The position numbers were made by a program, and so were the translations under genes. Below the pieces are notes generated by a model that was not told the origin of the DNA, made no database searches, and saw only the letters and a list, made by a program, of their open reading frames with translations. A DNA stretch of 64,000 nt from Dromiciops gliroides. Taxonomy: Eukaryota > Chordata > Mammalia > Microbiotheria > Microbiotheriidae. Shown here in pieces: positions 58,975 through 64,000 of the stretch. Position 1 is the stretch's first letter. Every line of letters starts with the position of its first letter. The DNA lies in assembly GCF_019393635.1 (NCBI RefSeq), contig NC_057863.1, positions 641,264,306 through 641,328,305 on the forward strand, written 5' to 3'.

Positions 58975-61900
58975 TGTGCGTGCGTGCATGTTGGGGGGTC
59001 CTCAGTTTCTCACCGTGGACCTGTAGGGGGAGAGCGCATGGGAAGTGTGAGAGGCTGTGTTCCTGCTACACGTGTTATTACTAATTATGATGGTTATTTA
59101 GGAGGGGGGCTTTGTTTCTGTGGCTGGGAATTCTGCTTTAGCCTGGAACAATCAGGAGCTTCGCAGGGTAGGAAGGGGGTGGGGAGCTCATGGGGTCATC
59201 ATTAACCCCTTCCTTCTGAGGTCCCCAAGCTGGCCGCCCCGGGGGAGACAAGTGGAGCCCCCAGGCCTGGGGAAGGACCCTGTGCGGAGAGGCCTGTGGC
59301 TGGGGAAGAGGCCCTTGGGCAGAGGCGGTAGCCCTGCAGGGAGCCTGCAGAAGCCCAGGCCCACTTGCAGCCGTCCCTGTGGCTCACCTGTCCCTCTCTC
59401 ACAGAGGATGGTCATGCTCTGGAGCACGGGCGAGGAGACGGTGCGGGTGCTGGCCTTCCTGGTCATCAACAAAGTCTGCCGTCACAAGAAGGACCCCTTC
59501 CTGAGCCCCATTCTCAAGGTGACTGCTCCAGGGCCCTGCACTCTGTCAGTGGCTTCATGGGCTCGCAGAACGAAAGCTGGAAGGGACCTGGGAGGCCTTA
59601 TGGTCCAACCCACCCACTTTACAGGGGGAAACTGAGGCTCGGGAGCAACCTGCCCAGTGAGTGGCCGGGTCCCAGGCTCCCTGTGGGCCGTAGCTGTTGG
59701 GGCTGCCCATCAATGACCCCCCATCCCTCACTGGGGGTGAGTCCTGCGGCCTCGGCAGGGGCCCCGCTGGGTGGGGGTCTGGCTGCTTTCTCTAATGGGG
59801 GCCACGTTTCCCCTGGCATTGGGGCTGTCTTGGCTTCTCCAGGGAGCTATTCCATTGCCATAGACACGGCCCCGTCTTTCACATGGGTTAACAGCCCTGG
59901 GAGGGGCAGCAGGGAACTCAAGCGGGTCTCAGGGCTGCATCCAGGGGCCCTGAGCTGTCCTGTGGGGGCCACACTGTTGGGTAGAGTTTGGTGCAGCCAA
60001 AGGAATGTCAGCTTGGGTGGCCGGGCATCGGGCTTGAGTTCAGATCCTGCCTGTCACACACCGGCCACGTGACCCTGGGCCAGCCCTCTCCCTTCTGCAC
60101 CTCAGTGCCCTCCTCTGGGAGATGGCAGTGCCGGTGCCCGGCCCATGACCCTCTGCTCCCTCCCTGGTAGCAAATGTATATCTCGTATGTGAAGAACTCC
60201 AAGTTCACCTCGCCCAACGTGCTCCCCATGATCAACTTCATGCAGCGCACGCTGACGGAAATGTATGCGCTGGACACAGGCCTCTCCTATCAGCACGCTT
60301 TCCTCTACATCCGCCAGCTTGCCATCCACCTGCGCAACGCCATGACCATGAATAAGAAGGTAGGGGGGGCAGCTAGGTGGCACAGTGGATGGGGCAGCTA
60401 GGTGGCACAGTGGATAGAGCACTGTAGCGATGGGAATGACGCCACCTGCTGGAGATTTACTGTAGAAAAGTTCCACCATGAAAGGAAGGTCTTTGAGGGC
60501 AAGAACATGCGTCTTTTCTTTGGCGTCAGGAAGTGACATTTGCTAGTGGGAGGAAGAAGGAAGAGCTAGGCGCTCTGACTCGCTCTCTTTCCTGAAGACT
60601 CCAGCAGAGAAGGGAGCTAGAAATGCGCTCTCCCTTTAATAGATAGGAATCTAGGCCTTTCTCTCTCTTTACCAAATTCTTATTCTCCTTAATAAATGCT
60701 TAAAAGTCTAACTCTTGCTAAAGCTTATAATTTATTGGCAACCACTCATTAGATACTTTAGACAGTTTAGCTAGAATTTTAGCCTTAACAGCACCGGCCC
60801 TGGATTCAGGAGGACCTGAGTTCAAATCCGGCCTCAGACACTTGACACTTACTAGCTGCGTGACCCTGGGCAAGTCATTTAACCCCAATTGCCTCAACAA
60901 CAACAAAAAAGAAGATAGGCCGGGAGGAGCCTCCTGCCCCGGGCCCTGCCAGTCACCCACCAGGCCCCAGTCCCTCCTCAGCTCCAGAGCCCTTCATGGC
61001 TCCCTGGCCCTTAAAGCCCTTCCCAGCGTGGCTCCAGATGGTGGCCCTGTAGGAGACCCTGCACCTCCTCAGTGTTGCCCAGGCTGTGCCCCCAGTGCCG
61101 CCTCCACCTGTGCCTCATGGGAGGCCCTCCCCAGTCCCTTGCCCCCACTCCAGATTGTTACATGTCTGCCGTGTACTCATAAGCTTGCGGTACCCACAGT
61201 AGAATGAAAGCTCTGGGAGGGCAGGCATACAGTGGGTGCTTAATAAATGCTCGCTGGCTTGCTCTGACCCCCCTTCCCTTCCCAGGAGACCTTCCAGTCC
61301 GTGTACAACTGGCAGTATGTCCACTGCCTCTACCTGTGGTGCCGTGTGCTAAGCACCATCCACCCCAGCGAGGTCCTGGAGCCGCTCATCTACCCGCTGA
61401 CCCAGGTCATCATTGGCTGCATCAAGTACGGCTCCTGGGGGGGGTGGGCGGGGGCGAGGATGCAGGGACCCAGTGAAACGGGCCCCCAGCTCTGGAGGGT
61501 CTCCGGGCTAGAGGCTGGGAGGGGTCAGGACCCCAGCCCCCAGGTGTGGTGCGTGTGTGCAAGTGTGTGGGAAGAAACATGTAAATGTGTCTGTGCATAT
61601 AAATGTGTGTGCAGGTGTAAACATGCGTGTTTGTGCCCACACAGATCCTATGCACACGCATATACTTGTGTGTGTCGAGAAATGAGCAAACCTGTGTCTT
61701 GTGTGTGTATGTAAATGTGTATAATGTGAGAATGTGCAGGCATGCACATGTGTGTAAGCACATTGTACAGTGCAATCATTTATGTTTGTGCCCGTGTAGA
61801 TTACAAGCGTGTGTGTGTGTGTATGTGTGTGTGTGCACGCGTGCATAGGTGTGTGCCCGTGAGCTCCATGCTGGCTCTTCTTCCCTGGGTCTGTGTACTG

Positions 61901-63405
61901 GGTCAGCATGGGGGGCGGGGAGGGGGGGGGCTTATTTGCCTTAGAGAGAAGCTTGGAACCCTAATTAGTCTTGGGTTTTAGTCTGCTTTTTATTTGCATA
62001 TTAATGAAGCGGCTTGGGCAGGCTAGGCTGCTCTTGTAGCAGCTGCTCCCCCACCCCTCCCCATGGCCTCAGGACAGTCAGTGCTGGGGGGGGGGCTGCA
62101 CAGGGGCCTCAGTTTCCTCTTCTGTAAAGCCCCCTTTGGGCAGGCTTATGCACCAAGACCCAAGGTAGCACCTCCCCTCAGGACCTTCAGGAAAAAGTTT
62201 GGGAAGTGAGCTGGAACTGGAAGGGATCCAATTTTACCTGAGGAGGAAACTGAGGCACAGGGGTGGGTGGGGTACCTTGTCCGGGGACATGGGAGCCAGG
62301 TGATCACAGAATCAGAGATGAGGGTGCCAGAAAGCCTCTCAGGCCTTCACCCTCAGGTATGACGGCACCCGCTGAAGGTTTTGAGTGGCCAAGCTGGGTT
62401 TGAACCCAGTTCCTTTCTCCATAGCCAAGCAGGAAGGCCCTTATAAGAGGAGACACTTGAATGCAGCAAGAGATTTTAAGAGGAAGGGGGCAGCACTGGA
62501 GCAGAGGACCCTGGTGTATGTGTCTGTGTCTGTGTCTGTATGTGTGTGTGTGTGTGTGCGCGCGCGCGCGTGTGCACACAGGTGACTACAGGTGTGTGTA
62601 TGTGCTGGAGCCCGGCCGGCCGTCTCCTGTTGGGCACCCTGTGCACAGGGAGCCCCTCCCTCCTTGGCCAGCAGGTGGTGCTGTTACCCAGCACAAGGGG
62701 GGTAGGAGGGGGGAGGGAGCAGCCTCCTTGCGTGGCATTGCTCCAGGCAGGGACCAGGGCAGAATTGGAAATGTGCTTCTGCCAGATAACGAGTGGCTGG
62801 CGCTCGCCGCAGGCACTGGGGGAGCCCGCTCCAGCCCCCTCCTCACCTCCCTCAGCCTCCCTGGCCTAGAAAGTACATTAAAAATGTAGGAGTGATGGGG
62901 AGGGGGAGCCTGAGGAGGAGTTTCAAGGCCCCCCCTTCCCCAGGGGAGGGGGGGAGTCAAGCCTCTTTTCTAGAAGCAGCTGGGATGGGGTGGGGGCCGA
63001 TTTGCAGCCTCTCTCCCAGCGCTGGGGGTTCAGATGCCCAGCTTGTACATTCCTGGCAGCAGAGGCCTGCGTTATAAGGGGAGCTCCTCCAGGGATGGCT
63101 TCCCCGCCCCAGGCCTCAGTTTCTTTCTCTGTAAAATGGATGGGCTCCAGATCTAGGCTCCCCCAGGAAAGCTAAAAGGGAGGGGGTGGCCAACTGTCTG
63201 TCTCTAGATGAATCTGAGCCGCTTCAGGCCCGTGGGGTGGGGTCGCCCCCTGGAAGCAAGCCCTGCCCTCACTCTTGTTTTCCCCTTGACCAGGCTGGTG
63301 CCCACAGCCCGTTTCTACCCACTGCGCATGCACTGCATCCGGGCCCTGACGCTGCTCTCCGAGAGTACGGGCACCTTCATCCCCATCCTGCCCTTCATCC
63401 TGGAG
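37209..63405 (+). CDS. NOC2L: NOC2L (NIR), nucleolar complex protein 2 homologue (partial, first 12 coding exons)
   Basis: Joined exons: 37209-37249, 38253-38423, 40911-41091, 41307-41426, 42769-42889, 43040-43130, 57660-57738, 57948-58058, 59405-59518, 60171-60359, 61286-61425, 63294-63405. They give 1,470 nt and 490 codons in one frame; human NOC2L is 749 aa, so about a third lies to the right. An N-terminal acidic, Lys-rich region (residues 1-170; acidic runs [14 protein letters not shown] and GEEEEEEE) precedes the Noc2 helical-repeat domain from about 190. Noc2 works in 60S pre-ribosome assembly and transport. The vertebrate protein NIR also inhibits histone acetylation and binds p53. 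Roles are inferred by orthology. Intron 6 is 14.5 kb of L1, SINE and LTR sequence. Confidence 0.95.
37490..37890. repeat. MIR elements, NOC2L intron 1
   Basis: An antisense MIR-type block (CAGATGAGGAAACTGAGGCA, GTTAAGTGACTCTCGGGACC) is followed by a sense block (TTGGGCAAGTCACTTCTCCT, CATCTGTAAAATGGAGAAGG). Confidence 0.6.
38253..38423 (+). CDS. NOC2L: NOC2L exon 2
   Basis: Encodes [20 protein letters not shown], matching human [20 protein letters not shown], then an acidic and Lys-rich low-complexity stretch ending EGPAPK. The acceptor is CTTGCAG and the donor GTAAGA. Confidence 0.94.
38574..38726 (-). mobile_element. CORE-SINE, NOC2L intron 2
   Basis: Full-length; duplication CAGACAGGCTGCTTTCT with one mismatch. 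Confidence 0.9.
38750..39470 (-). mobile_element. CR1/L3-type LINE reverse-transcriptase remnant
   Basis: Word order fits ancient amniote CR1 copies in antisense: CATCTGCAGATTTAATGAG, CATTGATAAAACTGTTAAAC, CCTGGGGCACTAGAGACCTC, GTCAAATACCTCGCCAAAAT. Highly diverged; may extend towards 39,800. Confidence 0.65.
40911..41091 (+). CDS. NOC2L: NOC2L exon 3
   Basis: Encodes [40 protein letters not shown] and FHTLPDELE, nearly identical to human. The acceptor is GGTCTCCAG and the donor GTGAGG. Confidence 0.96.
41307..41426 (+). CDS. NOC2L: NOC2L exon 4 (acidic stretch)
   Basis: Encodes [20 protein letters not shown] then [15 protein letters not shown], corresponding to human EEASEEEDGAEEGED and MVERWKQAAK. 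The Glu run is a (GAG)n tract in DNA. The acceptor is TTGTGCAG and the donor GTGAGG. Confidence 0.94.
42230..42480 (+). repeat. MIR element, NOC2L intron 4
   Basis: CACCTACTAGCTGTGTGACC, TGGGTGAGTCACTTAGCTTC, TGTAAAGCGCTTGATGCAG. Confidence 0.65.
42563..42709 (-). mobile_element. CORE-SINE, NOC2L intron 4
   Basis: Full-length; duplication GGGCTTGGCTCTTTCT. Confidence 0.9.
42769..42889 (+). CDS. NOC2L: NOC2L exon 5
   Basis: Encodes [20 protein letters not shown] then SKFRITDSA; human has RLTPKLFHEVVQAFRAAVA. The acceptor is GGTTTCTAG and the donor GTGAGC; it ends in phase 1. Confidence 0.95.
43040..43130 (+). CDS. NOC2L: NOC2L exon 6
   Basis: Encodes [20 protein letters not shown] and [10 protein letters not shown], matching human [20 protein letters not shown]. 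The acceptor is CTCCACAG and the donor GTAAGG. The 14.5-kb intron 6 follows. Confidence 0.95.
43990..44250. mobile_element. CR1/L2/L3-type LINE 3'-end remnant
   Basis: TTCTTCCTGAAGCCTTTCTT, then CTAAGCTCCTTGATACTACA and CTCACATGTAGTAGTTATTG show old LINE end words. Confidence 0.5.
44308..44400 (-). mobile_element. Small L1 fragment beside the large L1
   Basis: TTCTAATCTTGGCTGCATTG and the following 40 bp match the ORF2 part of the large L1 near 45618. It is a separate, out-of-order piece. Confidence 0.6.
44410..44556 (-). mobile_element. CORE-SINE, NOC2L intron 6
   Basis: Full-length; sits at the 3' end of the large L1. Confidence 0.88.
46106..46242 (-). mobile_element. CORE-SINE nested in L1
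   Basis: Full-length; flanked by ATTCCCTGATATTCTT on both sides, inside L1 ORF2. Confidence 0.9.
46872..47401 (-). mobile_element. L1 3'-end fragment inserted into the larger L1
   Basis: The 16-bp duplication CTTGCTGATGATTTTT lies at 46856-46871 and 47402-47417. Inside is a 5'-truncated L1 tail with TATAGGTTATATCTATATAT, an (AT)n-rich stretch and CTGGTTCTGCTCATCTCACT. Confidence 0.8.
48898..49050 (+). mobile_element. CORE-SINE nested in L1
   Basis: Full-length; duplication close to AATTTGGATTCT. Confidence 0.9.
49681..49834 (-). mobile_element. CORE-SINE nested in L1
   Basis: Full-length with an 18-base T-run. Confidence 0.88.
50238..50795 (-). mobile_element. Solo LTR of an endogenous retrovirus, class I-like
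   Basis: A 558-bp element with TG...CA ends (TGTGGTAAA... / ...GGCCCTCACA on the minus strand) and an AATAAA signal on that strand near 50,430. The 4-bp target duplication CAGG lies at 50234-50237 and 50796-50799. No internal retroviral region is present; a fossil solo LTR, younger than the L1 it lies in. Confidence 0.75.
51262..51410 (-). mobile_element. CORE-SINE, first of a double hit
   Basis: Full-length; AACATTCATTT flanks it at about 51237 and 51411. Confidence 0.9.
51433..51583 (-). mobile_element. CORE-SINE, second of a double hit
   Basis: Full-length; AACATTCATTTTT flanks it at about 51411 and 51584. Slightly different body from its neighbour, so not a tandem duplication. Confidence 0.9.
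53452..53591 (-). mobile_element. CORE-SINE, NOC2L intron 6
   Basis: Full-length; duplication TGTTTATTTTTATTT. Confidence 0.88.
53825..54065. mobile_element. Composite repeat: GAAGAGGA..GACATCA block plus truncated CORE-SINE
   Basis: TTTTTGAAGAGGACAGTGAC opens a block like that at 30,345-30,460, followed by a partial forward SINE (GCAGCTAGGTAGTGCAGTGG). Inserted in the second L1. Confidence 0.6.
54805..54890 (-). mobile_element. Truncated CORE-SINE
   Basis: Only the 3' half and part of the B-box region remain, with an internal deletion. Confidence 0.75.
54927..55088 (-). mobile_element. CORE-SINE, first of a double hit
   Basis: Full-length; GACATATAG at 54911 and 55089. Confidence 0.9.
55101..55277 (-). 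mobile_element. CORE-SINE, second of a double hit
   Basis: Full-length; GACATATAG at 55089 and about 55278. Confidence 0.9.
55390..55535 (-). mobile_element. CORE-SINE nested in L1
   Basis: Full-length; duplication CTGTTTTCTTTCTAAT. Confidence 0.9.
57042..57204 (-). mobile_element. CORE-SINE, NOC2L intron 6
   Basis: Full-length; duplication CACCAGCATTTATT. Confidence 0.9.
57660..57738 (+). CDS. NOC2L: NOC2L exon 7
   Basis: Encodes [20 protein letters not shown] and LNSVIQ; human has [20 protein letters not shown]. The acceptor is TCTCCTAG and the donor GTACCA. Confidence 0.95.
57948..58058 (+). CDS. NOC2L: NOC2L exon 8
   Basis: Thirty-seven codons, [20 protein letters not shown] and [11 protein letters not shown], with clear Noc2 homology. 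The acceptor is CTCTTGTAG and the donor GTGAGG. Confidence 0.96.
58300..58350 (+). repeat. (GT)n tract, NOC2L intron 8
   Basis: About 15 TG units grading into a GCGTGCAC mix. Potential Z-DNA former. Confidence 0.85.
58860..58995 (+). repeat. (GT)n-rich stretch, NOC2L intron 8
   Basis: Alternating purine-pyrimidine tract with GCGCGC and a core of about 20 TG units. Confidence 0.85.
59405..59518 (+). CDS. NOC2L: NOC2L exon 9
   Basis: Thirty-eight codons, [20 protein letters not shown] and [14 protein letters not shown]. Human has MVVVWSTGEESLRVLAFLV. The acceptor is TCTCACAG and the donor GTGACT. Confidence 0.96.
60171..60359 (+). CDS. NOC2L: NOC2L exon 10
   Basis: Sixty-three codons, [40 protein letters not shown] and MNKK. 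The acceptor is CCTGGTAG and the donor GTAGGG. A SINE begins six bases into the intron, and its target duplication includes this exon end. Confidence 0.96.
60366..60907 (+). mobile_element. CORE-SINE split by a solo LTR, at the NOC2L exon 10 donor
   Basis: Left part 60366-60422 has the head tandemly repeated twice (GGGGCAGCTAGGTGGCACAG). Right part 60791-60907 completes the body and tail. The insertion duplicated AAGAAGGTAGG (60354-60364), seen again as AAGAAGATAGG after the tail near 60910. The left copy is the exon-intron junction itself. Confidence 0.85.
60423..60790 (+). mobile_element. Solo LTR of an endogenous retrovirus inside a SINE
   Basis: A 368-bp element, TGTAGCGATGGG at the left and AGCCTTAACA at the right, with an AATAAA signal near 60,692. 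The 4-bp duplication GCAC lies at 60419-60422 and 60791-60794. Class I-like by duplication length; no internal retroviral region. Confidence 0.78.
60970..61255. mobile_element. CR1/L2/L3-type LINE 3'-end remnant, NOC2L intron 10
   Basis: CATGGCTCCCTGGCCCTTAA through GAAAGCTCTGGGAGGGCAGG and GGGTGCTTAATAAATGCTCG follow the same order. Confidence 0.55.
61286..61425 (+). CDS. NOC2L: NOC2L exon 11
   Basis: Encodes [40 protein letters not shown] and VIIGCI. The acceptor is CTTCCCAG and the donor GTACGG; it ends in phase 2. Confidence 0.96.
61545..61860 (+). repeat. Degenerate (TG)n region, NOC2L intron 11
   Basis: Over 300 bp of imperfect TGTGTGCA-type sequence; a decayed microsatellite. Confidence 0.7.
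62100..62430. repeat. MIR-type fragments, NOC2L intron 11
   Basis: CCTCAGTTTCCTCTTCTGTA, then GAGGAGGAAACTGAGGCACA and GGTTTGAACCCAGTTCC. Confidence 0.5.
62515..62580 (+). repeat. (TG)n(CG)n tract, NOC2L intron 11
   Basis: TGTGTCTG units grade into TG repeats and then GCGCGCGCG. Alternating purine-pyrimidine. Confidence 0.9.
63294..63405 (+). CDS. NOC2L: NOC2L exon 12 (last in window)
   Basis: Encodes [20 protein letters not shown] and [11 protein letters not shown], matching human [20 protein letters not shown]. The acceptor is TTGACCAG and the donor GTGAGT. A minisatellite begins about 30 bases into the next intron. Confidence 0.96.
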
Positions 63406-63435
63406 GTGAGTGAGACCTGTACAGGCAGAGGGATG

Positions 63436-63660
63436 TGGGCACCAGGCGAGCAGTGAGCATGTGCCCGGATCCGCCCAGCGGGTACCTCTAGCTCTCCTCA
63501 GACACGGGTGTCTAGTGGGCAGTGAGCATGTGCCTGGGTCTGCCCAGCAGGCACATCCAGCTTTTATTCTTGGACACAGGTGCCTAGTGGGCAGTGGGTA
63601 CTTAGGCAGAGACATGGGTGCCAGGCAGGCAGACCTGGGCATGTGCTCACCACTCTCATG
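63436..63660 (+). repeat. About 70-bp minisatellite after NOC2L exon 12
   Basis: Two full and two partial units sharing GGGCAGTGAGCATGTGCC and GGTGCCTAGTGGGCAGTG, starting about 30 bases past the donor. Confidence 0.75.
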
Positions 63661-64000
63661 TGATCTGAGGTGTGTCCAGGCTCTGCTGCTTTTGCCAAGT
63701 GGCCAGTTCCAGGTGTGGTTCTTGTAGGTGGGGTGTCATGGGCCCAGATGGACGATGTACAGAGAGGTGTTAGGACGCCCACCCTGGCCTGTGGCCTTCA
63801 TCTCGTGTATGGCAATCAAAGGGCTGGCTTGCTTTGGAGGCCTCCGTCATGGGCCCAGACAGATGCCAGCAGGCTTGGGGACTTGGTTTCCATTTGGTTC
63901 TCCCTGATGAAGGCCTTCCCCTGTGCTCATCACCGTGCCAAGGCCTGGGGACACCCACCAAACAGGCCCTGGCCTCGGGGCTCCCATTCCCGTCTGTCAC
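63661..64000 (+). other. NOC2L intron 12, partial
   Basis: Unique GC-rich intronic sequence to the window edge; nothing recognisable. Confidence 0.5.

Larger units (their letters stand above)
58059..59404 (+). other. NOC2L intron 8
   Basis: Unique GC-rich sequence plus the two GT tracts listed. No SINE and no further coding segment seen. Confidence 0.6.
61426..63293 (+). other. NOC2L intron 11
   Basis: TG-rich stretches, MIR-type fragments and unique GC-rich sequence. No young SINE and no coding segment seen. Confidence 0.6.

Overview
This is vertebrate nuclear DNA, almost certainly from a marsupial. More than 40 copies of a young tRNA-headed CORE/MIR-type SINE (head GGGCAGCTAGGTGGCAC, body ACTTACTAGCTGTGTGACC) are scattered through it. 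This is the WSINE1/SINE1_MD type known from opossum, wallaby and dasyurids. The exact species cannot be told from the window.

Three protein-coding genes lie in the same relative order and orientation as on human 1p36.33. PLEKHN1 is on the minus strand with exons between 230 and 15349, and its last exon(s) lie off the left edge. KLHL17 (actinfilin) is on the minus strand, complete, with 12 coding exons from 33343 to 17250 and a 3'UTR to about 16230. NOC2L (NIR) is on the plus strand; its first 12 coding exons run from 37209 to 63405 and the gene continues off the right edge. I placed every exon by splice signals, reading phase and recalled human protein sequence. The joined frames give 566 aa (partial), 644 aa (complete) and 490 aa (partial).

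KLHL17 and NOC2L are head to head, 3.9 kb apart between start codons, with a CpG-rich start at each end and six SINEs between. PLEKHN1 follows KLHL17 in tandem about 0.9 kb downstream. PLEKHN1 encodes a lipid-binding PH protein with an N-terminal myristoylation motif. KLHL17 encodes a BTB-BACK-Kelch Cullin-3 adaptor, and NOC2L a nucleolar ribosome-assembly and histone-acetylation-inhibiting protein. No shared pathway is evident; they are neighbours by conserved synteny.

The introns are swollen by repeats. NOC2L intron 6 (14.5 kb) holds a near full-length antisense L1 (about 44.56-52.34 kb) carrying a nested L1 fragment, SINEs and a solo LTR, followed by a second L1 (53.6-56.6 kb). KLHL17 intron 8 (7.6 kb) is mostly SINEs, MIR and old LINE pieces. 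A second solo LTR sits inside a SINE that lies six bases into NOC2L intron 10. Several minisatellites directly abut splice donors.

The most interesting leads are: a motif cluster in PLEKHN1 intron 2 resembling a muscle enhancer (four GGAATGTGG, two CAGCTG, one MEF2 palindrome); a GC-AG intron in the KLHL17 BTB region; a SINE whose target duplication spans the NOC2L exon 10 splice junction; three sites hit twice by SINEs at the same target; and tandem arrays ending at splice donors. I saw no novel multi-gene system, CRISPR array, rRNA or genuine tRNA gene.
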